64,000 nt of DNA from Gaiellasilicea sp037720595 (GTDB taxonomy: Bacteria > Actinomycetota > Thermoleophilia > Gaiellales > Gaiellaceae), in NCBI GenBank assembly GCA_037720595.1, contig JBBJLW010000018.1, forward strand, positions 1 to 64,000. Direction: 5' to 3'. Below, piece by piece: positions 1-8,896 of the stretch (its first letter is position 1; every line of letters starts with the position of its first letter). The notes below the pieces were generated by a model, which saw only the letters and a program-made list of their open reading frames with translations, ran no database searches and had not been told where the DNA came from. The position numbers and the translations under genes were made by a program.

Positions 1-499
1 CCGTTATGAAGCGCTCGGCCCGGACGACCTCCGCGGCGACGAGCTCCGGCCGGCGGAAGTCGTTCGAGGCGTGCAGGTTCGCGACGACGAGGTTCTCCAG
101 CCGGACCGCATGGCACCAGCGCGGCTCGCGCCCGCGCTCGTCGATTCTCATCGTGTGATGCTCGAGCGGCTCCAGCGCCGGGGCCAGGAGGATCGCGTTC
201 GCCTGACCCGTGATCGCCGAGCGGAAGAGCCCGTTGTTGAAGCGGGTGATTACTCCGCCCAGCCAGGCTGGAAGCCACGGCTCCTTCGTGACGACCCAGT
301 GCGCGCGCATGCCGCCCCAGCGGGCGAGCCGTGGCAGCGCCCAGAGCGGAACCTCCTGGAGGCAGAGCACGTCCGGCCGGTCAGCGATCGCGAGCCGGAT
401 CATCGACCGTAGGTGGCTATGTCGGTCGGGCGGTTTCGTGTTGCCGTGGAAGAGGTTCCAGCTCCGCACCAGCAAGCCGGTTGACGCGTCGCCCTCCAC
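1..499 (-). CDS. Endonuclease/exonuclease/phosphatase-family protein, cut by the window edge
   Basis: About the first 165 codons are present; the C-terminus lies beyond the left edge. The frame opens after a TAG and reads RSWNLFHGNT, then PDVLCLQEVPLWALP, which are the first two motifs of the DNase I-like (EEP) fold: an early Asn and the LQEV glutamate that binds the catalytic metal. LVVANLHASND further on carries the expected Asn-x-His. Such enzymes hydrolyse phosphodiester or phosphomonoester bonds; the substrate cannot be told from this part. There is no ATG: GTG 499, TTG 475 or GTG 469 could start it, so the start is uncertain. It is divergent from the glycosyltransferase gene. Confidence 0.75.
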   Translation of the reverse strand, partial: MEGDASTGLLVRSWNLFHGNTKPPDRHSHLRSMIRLAIADRPDVLCLQEVPLWALPRLARWGGMRAHWVVTKEPWLPAWLGGVITRFNNGLFRSAITGQANAILLAPALEPLEHHTMRIDERGREPRWCHAVRLENLVVANLHASNDFRRPELVAAEVVRAERFIT

Positions 500-566
500 G
501 TCGCCATTCTCGCGCGCCGCGGACCGCGCCGTGACGAGTCCTCGCTAGACACGTTCGGCACAGCCA

Positions 567-589
567 TGTCCAGGGGCTGGCACCGGACA
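567..589. repeat. REP-like hairpin in the divergent intergenic space
   Basis: TGTCC at 567-571 pairs with GGACA at 585-589, with a GG/CC extension and a GC-rich loop containing GGCTGGCACC. It lies alone between two divergent genes. It looks like a short extragenic palindrome; function unknown. Confidence 0.4.
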
Positions 590-631
590 CGTCGCGCGGA
601 GACGGCGACTGGCCTCGGGCGAGCAAGCCTC

Positions 632-637
632 TAGGCT
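632..637 (+). promoter_or_regulatory. TAGGCT box, probable leaderless -10
   Basis: TAGGCT ends 6 bases before GTG 644, and no Shine-Dalgarno sequence lies between. This matches the TANNNT -10 element of actinobacterial leaderless transcripts and recurs at many starts in this window. Confidence 0.5.
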
Positions 638-643
638 TGGCGG

Positions 644-1678
644 GTGCGCGTCCTCATCGCGGATCCACCCGCCTTCACGCCGGTCTACGACCACGAGCTC
701 GCCGCTGCGCTGACACGCGCGGGCGCAGAGGTCGAGCTCGTGACCTCTCGTTTCCGCTTCGGGCCGGTGCCCGAGCCGGCCGGTTACACGCGGCGCGAGC
801 TCTTCTACCCGCTGTCCTCGCGGATCTTCGGGCGCTCGCCCTTGCGGTTGCCCGTGAAGGCGCTCGAGCATCCGCTCGGGCTGGCGCGGCTCGCACTCCG
901 CCGCGCGGACGTCGTCCACGTCCAATGGGTCACGCCCGAGCTCGACGACCGGCTGCTGAGGCACCGCTCACCGCTCGTGCTGACCGCGCACGACCTGCTG
1001 CCGCGGCGCACGGCCGCGAAGACGGATCTGTGGCGGCGCCTCTTCAGGCGCTTCGAGCGCGTCGTCGTGCACAGCGAAAACGGCCGGAAAGTGCTCGCGG
1101 AGTTCGGCGTCCCGGAGACGAAGCTGCGCGTGTTGCCCCACCCCGTCTCGCCGAGCGACCCCGAGCGGGCCGACGACGGCCGGACGGTGCTCGCGCTCGG
1201 GATGATCCGCCCGTACAAGCAGATCGAGCATGCGGCAGAGGCCACTCGGCTTGCGGGAGCGCGCCTGCTCGTCGCCGGCGACCCCGTCGGCCCGCTTCCG
1301 GATCTCGACGGCGCCGAGCTCAGGCTCGGCTATCTCTCGACGGCGGAGCTCGACCGCGCGCTCGGCGACGCGACGGTCGCCGTCTTCCCGTACCGCGCGG
1401 AGCTCGACCAGAGCGGCGCCCTCCTGCAGGCGCTCGGAGCGGGCGTCCCCGCCGTCGTGTACGACATCGGCGGTCTGGCGGAGCCCGTGCGCGCGTTCGG
1501 CGCCGGGCGCGTGGTCGCGGCGGACGATGTCGCCGCACTCGGAGCCGCCCTGCGCGAGCTCCTCGGCGACCCGGGCGCGCTCGAGCAGGCACGCGCCGGC
1601 GCCCGACGCGCCCGCGAGGAGCTGACCTGGGACGCCTCCGCGAAGGCACATCTCGCGCTCTACGAGGAACTTGTGTGA
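644..1678 (+). CDS. Glycosyltransferase family 4 protein
   Basis: 344 residues with a GT-B layout. The N-terminal Rossmann half starts RVLIADPPAF and contains DVVHVQWVTPE and VLTAHDLLPRR. The C-terminal half has LALGMIRPYKQIEH, a donor-loop region, and FPYRAELDQSGALLQALGAG followed by VVYDIGGLAE, which is the GT4 EX7E-type nucleotide-sugar site. It should transfer a hexose from a nucleotide sugar to an unknown acceptor. GTG 644 follows a TAGGCT box by 6 bases. Its stop overlaps the start of the next frame by GTGA, so the two are probably co-translated. Confidence 0.85.
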   Translation: MRVLIADPPAFTPVYDHELAAALTRAGAEVELVTSRFRFGPVPEPAGYTRRELFYPLSSRIFGRSPLRLPVKALEHPLGLARLALRRADVVHVQWVTPELDDRLLRHRSPLVLTAHDLLPRRTAAKTDLWRRLFRRFERVVVHSENGRKVLAEFGVPETKLRVLPHPVSPSDPERADDGRTVLALGMIRPYKQIEHAAEATRLAGARLLVAGDPVGPLPDLDGAELRLGYLSTAELDRALGDATVAVFPYRAELDQSGALLQALGAGVPAVVYDIGGLAEPVRAFGAGRVVAADDVAALGAALRELLGDPGALEQARAGARRAREELTWDASAKAHLALYEELV

Positions 1679-1980
1679 TCTTCAGGCGGAAGCGCTTCGG
1701 TGACCTCGTTCGCCGCCAGCTCGACCTCTTCGCCGAGGAGGAGACCTCGCTCCTCACCGAGACGGACGAGGCCGAGCGCGCCTACGACGCCGCCGAGCGA
1801 GAGAGCGCCGAGGACGCCTACGCCGATCTCCAACTCGTCCTCGAAGCGGGCGCCGAGCGCCTGGCCGAGATCCAGGCTGCCTACGCGGCGACGCTCGACG
1901 AGGACGCGGCGCGGGAATACGAGGCGGCTTTCGCGCGGGCCGCCGCCAAGCGGTTCCCTCGCTTTGCCGCGGGGCTCTAG
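1675..1980 (+). CDS. Small acidic conserved-looking protein, 101 aa
   Basis: Begins at GTG 1675, overlapping the stop of the glycosyltransferase gene (GTGA). A basic start (FRRKRFGDLVRRQ) is followed by a strongly acidic, Ala/Glu-rich helical stretch with heptad-like spacing, ending AKRFPRFAAGL. No catalytic motif or membrane segment is visible. The coupling and the GH15 gene 13 bases downstream suggest one transcription unit. I do not recognise the family; it could be a small helical partner of the glycosyltransferase. Confidence 0.65.
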   Translation: MIFRRKRFGDLVRRQLDLFAEEETSLLTETDEAERAYDAAERESAEDAYADLQLVLEAGAERLAEIQAAYAATLDEDAAREYEAAFARAAAKRFPRFAAGL

Positions 1981-1983
1981 GCT
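1978..1983 (+). promoter_or_regulatory. TAGGCT box before the first GH15 gene
   Basis: TAGGCT, overlapping the TAG stop of the preceding frame, ends 10 bases before ATG 1994. It may be an internal promoter of the leaderless type. Confidence 0.35.
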
Positions 1984-1993
1984 GGCCGGCGAA

Positions 1994-3769
1994 ATGCGGA
2001 TCGAGGACTATGGCCTGATCGGCGATCTCCAGACGGCAGCGCTCGTCAGCCGCAACGGCTCGATCGACTGGCTCTGCTTTCCGCGCTTCGACTCCGACGC
2101 CTGCTTCTCCGCGCTGCTCGGCAGCGAGAAGGACGGGCACTGGGCGATCGCACCAGCCGCCGAGATCGTCTCGGTCGAACGGTGCTACCGCGAGCGGACG
2201 CTGGTGCACGAGTTGCTCTTCGAGACCGCCGACGGCACCGTCCGTGTGATCGACTTCATGCCCCCGCGCGGCGAGGATCCTGACGTCGTCCGGATCGTCG
2301 AAGGCGTCAGCGGGACGGTGTCGATGCGGATGGAGCTCGTGATCCGCTTCGCCTACGGCTCGGTCGTTCCGTGGGTGCGGCGGATGGACGACGGGTCGCG
2401 CGTCGCGATTGCCGGACCCGACGCGATCTCGCTGCGAACACCGGTGGATGTACGCGGCGAGAATCTGAGTACGGTCGCGGATTTCACGGTCTCCGCCGGG
2501 GAGCGGGTGCCGTTCGTCCTGACCTGGTACGCGTCGCACCGGGACGAGCCGGGCCGGATCGACCCCGAGCAGGCGCTCGAGGACACCTGCTCGTTCTGGC
2601 GCGACTGGATCGGCACCTGCAGCTACGGCGGCCGGTGGAACGAGGCCGTGACGCGCTCGCTAATCGTGCTGAAAGCGATGACCTACGGGCCGACCGGCGG
2701 GATCGTGGCGGCGCCCACGACCTCGCTCCCCGAGCGAATCGGCGGCGTGCGCAACTGGGATTACCGCTACTGCTGGCTGCGCGATGCAACCTTCGCTCTC
2801 GACGCGCTCGTCGTCAACGGCTTCATCGAGGAGGCTCGCGCCTGGCGGCGGTGGCTCCTGCGCGCGGTCGCCGGAGATCCGGATGACCTCCAGATCATGT
2901 ACGGCCCGGCGGGCGAGCGGCGGCTACCGGAGTTCGAGGTTCCGTGGCTCGCGGGCTACGAGGGCTCGCAGCCCGTCCGGATCGGCAACGGGGCCAGCAC
3001 CCAGTTCCAGCTCGACGTGTACGGCGAGGTGCTGGACGTCCTCCACGAGGCGCGGCGCGCCAAGCTCGAACGCGACGAGGACTCCTGGGCGCTGCAACGC
3101 GCGCTGCTTGCGAACCTGGAGCGACGGTGGCGCGAGCCCGACGAGGGGATCTGGGAGGTGCGAGGCGGCAGACGCCACTTCACCCACTCGAAGGTCATGG
3201 CGTGGGTCGCCTTCGATCGCGGGATCACGGCGATCGAGGAGTTCGGGCACGATGGCCCGGCCGACCGCTGGCGGGCGATCCGGGACGAGATCCACGCCGA
3301 GGTACTCGAGCGCGGCTTCGACGAGGAGCTCGACTCGTTCGTCCAGTCCTACGATTCCAGACGACTCGACGCATCGCTGCTCACGATTCCCCTCGTCGGC
3401 TTCCTCCCACCCGATGACCCGCGCGTCCACGGCACGCTCGAGGCGATCCGGGCCGAGCTCTACCACGACGGCTTCGTGCAGCGCTACAGCCACGACGAGG
3501 GCGACCTGGTCGACGGCCTGCCGCCGGGCGAGGGCTCGTTCTTCCTCTGCTCCTTCTGGTTCGTGGACAACCTCGCGCTGATCGGCCGCGTCGAGGAGGC
3601 GGTCGAGACGTTCGAGCGGCTGCTGGCGCTTCGGAACGAGCTCGGTTTGCTCTCGGAGGAGTACGACGTAGAGCTCGGCCGCCTGGTCGGCAACTTCCCG
3701 CAGGCGTTCTCGCACATCGGCCTGATCAACACGGCGATGACGTTGGAGAAAGCGCTCGCGCGGAGCTGA
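1994..3769 (+). CDS. Glycoside hydrolase family 15 protein (glucoamylase/trehalase-like)
   Basis: 591 residues, usual for cytoplasmic GH15 proteins of the mycobacterial trehalase type. The N-terminal beta domain opens IEDYGLIGDLQTAALV and NGSIDWLCFPRFDS. The (alpha/alpha)6 domain has APTTSLPERIGG, NWDYRYCWLRDA and GIWEVRG, whose Glu is the expected general acid. GEGSFFLCSFWFVD supplies the general base Glu. It should hydrolyse alpha-glucosidic bonds in trehalose or malto-oligosaccharides with inversion. No signal peptide is seen. A second GH15 gene converges on it, with 6 bases between the stops. Confidence 0.9.
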   Translation: MRIEDYGLIGDLQTAALVSRNGSIDWLCFPRFDSDACFSALLGSEKDGHWAIAPAAEIVSVERCYRERTLVHELLFETADGTVRVIDFMPPRGEDPDVVRIVEGVSGTVSMRMELVIRFAYGSVVPWVRRMDDGSRVAIAGPDAISLRTPVDVRGENLSTVADFTVSAGERVPFVLTWYASHRDEPGRIDPEQALEDTCSFWRDWIGTCSYGGRWNEAVTRSLIVLKAMTYGPTGGIVAAPTTSLPERIGGVRNWDYRYCWLRDATFALDALVVNGFIEEARAWRRWLLRAVAGDPDDLQIMYGPAGERRLPEFEVPWLAGYEGSQPVRIGNGASTQFQLDVYGEVLDVLHEARRAKLERDEDSWALQRALLANLERRWREPDEGIWEVRGGRRHFTHSKVMAWVAFDRGITAIEEFGHDGPADRWRAIRDEIHAEVLERGFDEELDSFVQSYDSRRLDASLLTIPLVGFLPPDDPRVHGTLEAIRAELYHDGFVQRYSHDEGDLVDGLPPGEGSFFLCSFWFVDNLALIGRVEEAVETFERLLALRNELGLLSEEYDVELGRLVGNFPQAFSHIGLINTAMTLEKALARS

Positions 3770-3775
3770 CCCGCG

Positions 3776-5494
3776 TCAGGTCTCGTCGCCCTCGGCGAGC
3801 GAGACGGCCGCATTCACGAGCGCGAGGTGGACGAGCGCCTGCGGGAAGTTCCCGAGAAACTCGGCGGAGTCGGGATCGATCTCCTCGGCGTAGAGCCCGA
3901 CGTCGTTGGCAAGTGCGACGAGCGCTTCCATCAGCGCGTTGCCTTCATCCACGCGACCGGCCCGGCCCAGCACGTCCACGAGCCAGAACGAGCAGGTGAG
4001 GAACGCGCCTTCTCGTTGCTCTGAACCGGTCTGCCGATAGAGGAGCGGGCCGCCGGCCGAAAGCTCGCTGCGGATCGTCTCGATCGTCGAAGCGAAGCGC
4101 GGCTCGCCCGCGCTCGAATAGGCGCAAAGCGCGAGCGAGAGCAGCGACGCGTCGGCTGTCCCGGCGAGATCGGGCGCGGGCAGATAGGTACCGCGATTCT
4201 CGTCCCAGCCCTCGTCCTCGATCCACTCCCGGACGGCATCGGCCGCCGCGCGCCACGTCGAGCCTCGATCCGGGAGCGCTCCCTCCGCGGCGAGCGTCGC
4301 CGCGCGGTCGAGCGCCGTCCAGCACATCGCCTTGGACTGGACGAAGTCGTGCTGGCTGTCCCGCACCTCCCAGATCCCGGCGTCGGGCTGCCGCCAGGCA
4401 TCCGCGACGAAATCTGCGAAGCGTGCGAGCAGCGCGCCGGCATCCGTGCCGAGGGAGCCGGTCGCGCCCCGGAGCCGGGAAGCGCTTTCCAGTAAGTGGC
4501 CGTAGTTGTCGAGCTGGAGTTGCTCCGTGGCGGCGTTCCCGACCCGCACGGGATGCGAGCCTCGGTAGCCCGGAAGCTCGAGCTCTTCCTCGGCGGCAGG
4601 CGCGGTGCCGTCGACGCAGTAGAGCGGCTTCACCTCGGGCGCAGTCGCGCGCGTCGCGTCGAGCTGCCAGCGGAAGAACGCCTCGGCTTCGGCCTCGAAG
4701 CCGAGGCTCAGGAGCGCTCGCATGGTGTAGATCCCGTCGCGCAGCCACGAGAAGCGGTAATCCCAGTTGAGCTCGCCGCCGATCCGCTCCGGCAGCGAGG
4801 TCGTGGGCGCGGCGACGATCGCTCCGGTCGGCTCGTACTGGAGGAGCTTGAGCACGAGCGCGCTGCGGACGACCTCCTCGCGCCACGGGCCGGCGTACCG
4901 CGTCCGGCCGCTCCAGTCCATCCAGAAGGCGGCTGTGTGCTCGAGCTCCCGCTCGACCTCGTCCCGTACCGCAAGCCCGGGTCCCAGACGAAGCGCGAAG
5001 GTCGCGCGCGCTCCGGGTTCGAGCTCGAAGCTGCCGTCGCCCGCATCCCAGGCGCGAAGGCTCAGGTCGGTCGGTAGCGGCCGGCGGCCGAAGTCGAAGC
5101 GGGGCTCGAAGCGCCACCGCATCGGCACCCGGCCTTCGCGGGCGTCGACGATTCGGACGAGTGCCCGGCGCGAGGCGTCTCCGACGGTCATCGCGTCGGT
5201 GACGCGGACAGAGCCTGTCCCGGTCGTGAACGTCGTCTCGAGGACGTTCGTGCCCGTGCGATAGCGGCGAATCGCCTCGAACGGCTGGTCGGGGGCGAGC
5301 TCGAAGCAGCCGCCCGCCTGCGCGTCGAGCAGTCGGTCGAAGACGGGCGGAGAGTCGCAGCCCGGCAGGCAGAGCCAGTCGATCGCGCCGTCACGACCCA
5401 CCAGAGCGGTCGTGTGCCCGTCGCCGATCAGCGCGTAGTCGCGCAGCGGCAGATAGCCGTCGATCCGGTCCACTCCGTCCACGGCAGGCTGCAT
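3776..5494 (-). CDS. Glycoside hydrolase family 15 protein, second copy
   Basis: 572 residues from ATG 5494, which opens MQPAVDGVDRIDGYLPL and leads into RDYALIGDGHTTALV. The longer upstream frame is low-complexity shadow of dnaE2. Family marks are GAIDWLCLPGCDS, PTTSLPERIGG, NWDYRFSWLRDG, GIWEVRD (general acid) and EQREGAFLTCSFW (general base). It is clearly diverged from the copy at 1994, so it is not a recent duplicate and may prefer another glucan or trehalose. Convergent with the first copy. No signal peptide. Confidence 0.9.
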   Translation of the reverse strand: MQPAVDGVDRIDGYLPLRDYALIGDGHTTALVGRDGAIDWLCLPGCDSPPVFDRLLDAQAGGCFELAPDQPFEAIRRYRTGTNVLETTFTTGTGSVRVTDAMTVGDASRRALVRIVDAREGRVPMRWRFEPRFDFGRRPLPTDLSLRAWDAGDGSFELEPGARATFALRLGPGLAVRDEVERELEHTAAFWMDWSGRTRYAGPWREEVVRSALVLKLLQYEPTGAIVAAPTTSLPERIGGELNWDYRFSWLRDGIYTMRALLSLGFEAEAEAFFRWQLDATRATAPEVKPLYCVDGTAPAAEEELELPGYRGSHPVRVGNAATEQLQLDNYGHLLESASRLRGATGSLGTDAGALLARFADFVADAWRQPDAGIWEVRDSQHDFVQSKAMCWTALDRAATLAAEGALPDRGSTWRAAADAVREWIEDEGWDENRGTYLPAPDLAGTADASLLSLALCAYSSAGEPRFASTIETIRSELSAGGPLLYRQTGSEQREGAFLTCSFWLVDVLGRAGRVDEGNALMEALVALANDVGLYAEEIDPDSAEFLGNFPQALVHLALVNAAVSLAEGDET

Positions 5495-5519
5495 TCCTAG
5501 GCGCTGTCCTTCGGAACCG

Positions 5520-8500
5520 TCAGCGGTGGCCGAAGTGATGAGCCGTGGGTAGCGCTGCGCCCACGTCGCGCTGCGCGATTCCGCGCGCGAGCGGCCCGAG
5601 GCTCTCGAGCTCCCCCACCACGATGTTCCGGTTCTCGCCCAGCCGCTCGAAGCGGCCCCGCACGAGCAGGAGCGGCTCGCCGCGCACGATCGCACGATGG
5701 CGCTCGTACACCTCGGGCGAGACGATCAGATTCACCTGGCCGAGCTCGTCCTCGAGCAGCATGAAGACGATCCCGTTCGCGGTCGCCGGCCGCTGGCGCG
5801 CGATCGCGAGCCCTGCGAAGGCGCCGCGGCTGCGGTGCGGCGCCGCGTTCAGCTCCTGGCTCGCGAGCACGTCTGCCGGCAGGTGCGGCCGCAGGAGCGT
5901 CAGCGGATGTACGTCGACGGAGAGGCTCGTGCCCGCGTAGTCGGCGAGCATCCGCTCCCAGTCGGTCAGATCCGGGAGCGTCGGCGTCGCCGCGGTCGGC
6001 TCCAGCGAGAGCCGGAGCTGCACGTTCTCGCGCACCGTCTGCGGCCGGAGGACGAGCCCGAGCCGCCAGAGCAGATCGCGCCGCTTCCCCCACCGGTCGC
6101 AGGCGCCGCTCGAGACGAGCACCTCCAGCTCGCGTGCATCGAGAGGCGCTCGCCGCGCCAGATCGCCGATGTCCACGAACGGACCGTTCGCCTCGCGCTC
6201 GGCGACGAGCGCCCGCGCGTCGTCGTCCCCCACCGAGCGCACGTACGCGAGCCCTATCCGCACCGCTGCTCCCTCCTCCAGCGAGCATCCGGCCGCACTC
6301 AGGTTCACGTCCGGGGAGCGCACCTCCACGCCGCGTCTCTGAGCATCCCGCACCAAACTCGCGGGCGGGTAGAAGCCCATCGGCTGCGCGTTCAGGAGCG
6401 AGCAGAGGAACTCGGCCGGATAGTGGTGGCGCAGCCAGGCCGACTGGTAGGCGAGCAGACCGAACGCGGCGGCGTGCGACTTCGGGAAGCCGAAGCCGGA
6501 GAAGCCCGTCAGCTTGTCGTAGACGAGGTCGGCGGTCGCCGCGCCGACGCCCTTCGCCGCCGCCCCCTCGATGAACCGCGCCCGGAACGCCTCGAGCGCC
6601 TCGACGCTGCGCTTGCGGCTCATCGCCCGGCGCAGCCCCTCCGCCTCGCCGACCGTGAAGCCGGCGAGCGCCATTGCCACCTCGAGCACCTGGTCCTGGA
6701 AGACGACGACGCCGTGCGTCTCGCGCAGCGGCTCGCGGAGCAGCTCGTGGTCGACCGGCGGCACGTAGGACGGATCGATCCGGAGCTGCTCGCGGGCATC
6801 GATGTACGGGTGCACCGCCTTGCCCTGAATCGGCCCCGGCCGGACGAGCGCGACCTGGACGGTCAGGTCGTCGAGGTTCTCGGGCTTCGTCCGCAACAGG
6901 CTCTGCATCTGCGCCCGGCTCTCGATCTGGAAGTCGCCGACGGTGTCCGCGCGCTGGATCTCGGCATAGACATCCTTGTCGTCGAGCGGGATTCGCGAGA
7001 GGTCGATCGGCTCGCCGTAGGCCTCCGCGATCTGCTCGACGCAGTCCTCGACCGCCGAGAGCATCCCCAGCCCGAGCAGGTCGATCTTGAGGAAGCCCGC
7101 ATCGGCGCAGGAGTCCTTGTCCCACTGGCAGAGCTGGCGGCCGGCCATCGCCGCGGGCTGCACCGGCACGAGCTCGACGAGCGGGCGCGACGAGATCACC
7201 ATCCCGCCAGGGTGCTGCGAGATGTGGCGCGGCAGGCCGCCGATCTCGCCGGTCAGCTCCGCGAAGGCGCGCCAGCGCGGCGAGAGCAGCTTGCGCTCGT
7301 ACTCCGGTAGGAGCTGCAGCTCGTCCGCGACGCGCTTCGCGCTCCACCCGTCGGAGACGCGCGCCAGCCGCTCGAGCTCGGCGAACGGGAGTCCGAGCGC
7401 CTTGCCGACGTCGCGGATCGCGCCGCGCGAGCGATAGGTGGCGAAGCTCGCGACGAGCGAGGCGTGCCGCCGCCCGTACCGCTCGGTCACAGCAATGATC
7501 AGCTTCTCGCGGATATCGCGGGGAAAGTCGAGGTCGATGTCGGGCACCGACGAGAGCTCTCTGTTCAAGAAGCGGCCGAGCGAGAGGTTCGACGCGACCG
7601 GATCGACGTGCGAGAGCCCGGTCAGGTAGCAGACGATCGAGCCGACGGAGCTGCCGCGACCCCGCCCCGGCGGCAGCGAGCGCCTCGGCGAGCCCCATCC
7701 CCGCACCTCGTTCGCGCACTCGCGCGCGAGCTCGAGCACCTCCCAGTGGAGCAGGAAGAAGCCGGCGAGCCCGAGCTCGTCGATCAGCGCCAGCTCTTCG
7801 CGAAGCCGCCGCCGGGCCTGCCCAAGCAACAGTCTGTTACTTGGGGGGTAACGGTCGGCGAACGCGGCTTCGCAGACCTGGGCGAGCTGGCGGATCGCAG
7901 GCTCTGCGCCGTCCGAGAAGTCGGGGTAGCGGTAGCCGAGCTCGGCGGTGAGGTCGAACTCGAGCCGCTCCGCGAGCTCGGCGGTCCGCCGGAGGGCGTC
8001 GCGGTCGTCCGGGAAGAGCTCGTTGAGCTCGGCGGGTGCACGTAGGAAGCTCTCGCGGTTGCCGCGCCGCTCGCGCTCGCAGCCGTCGAGCGAGGTGCGG
8101 TGCCGGATTGCGACGAGCACGTCCTGGAGCGCTGTCCTCCGGAGCGTGTGCGCATGCACGTTCCCGGTGACGATGGTCTGCGCGCCGGTGTGCGCGGCGA
8201 GGTCGCGCAGGAGCGCGTTGCGGCGGGCGTCGCCGCGCTCGAACGGCCGTTGCAGCTCGACGTAGAAGCGGTCACCGAAGGCCCGCGCGAGGGCGACGGC
8301 CGCATTCGGATCGCGCACGCCGAGGCCGGTACGCGCGCAGCCCGAGAGGCAGACGAGACCCTCGTTACCTTCGGCGAGGAGCTCCGGGTCGAGTGCGGGT
8401 GGCAAGAGCTCTCCCTCCTTCGGCCGTGTCCTGGCATGCGCCGCGGTGAGCAGCCGGCACAGGTTCGCGTAGCCGATGGCCGACTCGACGAGCAGCGTCA

Positions 8501-8723
8501 CGTGCACGCCGCCGACGAGTGTCACCTCGGCCCCCGTGAGCGGCCGCACCCCGGCGAGCTTCGCCGCGTGGGCGAACTCGAGCGAGCCGTAGACGCCGTC
8601 GTGGTCGGTGAGCGCGAGCGCCTCGTAGCCGAGCTCGGCCGCCCGGAGCACGAGCTCCTCGGGGTGCGAGGCCCCGTCGAGGAAGGAATAGGCAGAGTGA
8701 GCGTGAAGCTCGACGTACGTCAT
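5520..8723 (-). CDS. dnaE2: Error-prone DNA polymerase III alpha subunit, DnaE2 type
   Basis: 1067 residues from ATG 8723 (MTYVELHAHSAYSFLDGA), the usual DnaE2 start and length. A PHP domain comes first. The polymerase core has RGRGSSVGSIVCYLTG, then PDIDLDFPRDIR, whose aspartates are catalytic. FKIDLLGLGMLS-like and PGPIQGKAVHPY segments and the VVFQDQVL, SGFGFPKSHAAAF motifs follow; a C-terminal OB domain ends the protein. DnaE2 works with ImuB in translesion synthesis and damage-induced mutagenesis. An 8-residue SNRLLLGQ stretch coincides with a palindromic repeat. I find no GAAC-N4-GTTC box directly upstream, unlike imuB. Confidence 0.92.
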   Translation of the reverse strand: MTYVELHAHSAYSFLDGASHPEELVLRAAELGYEALALTDHDGVYGSLEFAHAAKLAGVRPLTGAEVTLVGGVHVTLLVESAIGYANLCRLLTAAHARTRPKEGELLPPALDPELLAEGNEGLVCLSGCARTGLGVRDPNAAVALARAFGDRFYVELQRPFERGDARRNALLRDLAAHTGAQTIVTGNVHAHTLRRTALQDVLVAIRHRTSLDGCERERRGNRESFLRAPAELNELFPDDRDALRRTAELAERLEFDLTAELGYRYPDFSDGAEPAIRQLAQVCEAAFADRYPPSNRLLLGQARRRLREELALIDELGLAGFFLLHWEVLELARECANEVRGWGSPRRSLPPGRGRGSSVGSIVCYLTGLSHVDPVASNLSLGRFLNRELSSVPDIDLDFPRDIREKLIIAVTERYGRRHASLVASFATYRSRGAIRDVGKALGLPFAELERLARVSDGWSAKRVADELQLLPEYERKLLSPRWRAFAELTGEIGGLPRHISQHPGGMVISSRPLVELVPVQPAAMAGRQLCQWDKDSCADAGFLKIDLLGLGMLSAVEDCVEQIAEAYGEPIDLSRIPLDDKDVYAEIQRADTVGDFQIESRAQMQSLLRTKPENLDDLTVQVALVRPGPIQGKAVHPYIDAREQLRIDPSYVPPVDHELLREPLRETHGVVVFQDQVLEVAMALAGFTVGEAEGLRRAMSRKRSVEALEAFRARFIEGAAAKGVGAATADLVYDKLTGFSGFGFPKSHAAAFGLLAYQSAWLRHHYPAEFLCSLLNAQPMGFYPPASLVRDAQRRGVEVRSPDVNLSAAGCSLEEGAAVRIGLAYVRSVGDDDARALVAEREANGPFVDIGDLARRAPLDARELEVLVSSGACDRWGKRRDLLWRLGLVLRPQTVRENVQLRLSLEPTAATPTLPDLTDWERMLADYAGTSLSVDVHPLTLLRPHLPADVLASQELNAAPHRSRGAFAGLAIARQRPATANGIVFMLLEDELGQVNLIVSPEVYERHRAIVRGEPLLLVRGRFERLGENRNIVVGELESLGPLARGIAQRDVGAALPTAHHFGHR
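7822..7844. repeat. 23-base near-perfect palindrome inside dnaE2
   Basis: Arms CCAAG-C-AACAG (7822-7832) and CTGTT-A-CTTGG (7834-7844) flank a central T with one mismatch. It is AT-richer than its surroundings and encodes the odd SNRLLLG stretch of DnaE2. The core recurs at 36654-36668 inside another gene. Confidence 0.6.
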
Positions 8724-8761
8724 ACGCACCCATTTCGGGGCGTCCGGCGTTGGGGTCTCAG

Positions 8762-8878
8762 ATGCGCACGCTTGCCGCAACCATGGCCGCGATGACCGTC
8801 CTCACGACGGCACTCTTCGCGCACGCGCTCGCCTTGGCCGGGTCGAATCCCGCGCCGACGATTGCCGCCTCGAAGTAG
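8762..8878 (+). CDS. Possible 38-aa signal-peptide-like small ORF
   Basis: ATG 8762 opens a 38-codon frame: a positive start (MRTLAATM), a hydrophobic Ala/Leu stretch and an Ala-x-Ala-like end (FAHALALAGS), then a short polar tail ending IAASK. It lies in the 173-base gap between dnaE2 and the next plus-strand gene. No convincing ribosome site is seen. It could be a small secreted or membrane peptide or chance. Confidence 0.25.
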   Translation: MRTLAATMAAMTVLTTALFAHALALAGSNPAPTIAASK

Positions 8879-8896
8879 CTGCGGAATACTGGGCGG

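Noticed and set aside
1700..1993. N-terminal extension of the first GH15 gene
   Set aside because: The extension is Ser/Arg/Pro shadow of the 101-codon frame; homology starts at ATG 1994 after a TAGGCT box.
5495..5695. N-terminal extension of the second GH15 gene
   Set aside because: It overlaps the dnaE2 3' end in another frame and is low complexity.
5497..7719. Long minus-strand frame of 740 codons overlapping dnaE2
   Set aside because: It is Arg/Ala/Gly-rich, has no family motif and lies out of frame inside dnaE2; it is a by-product of high GC content.
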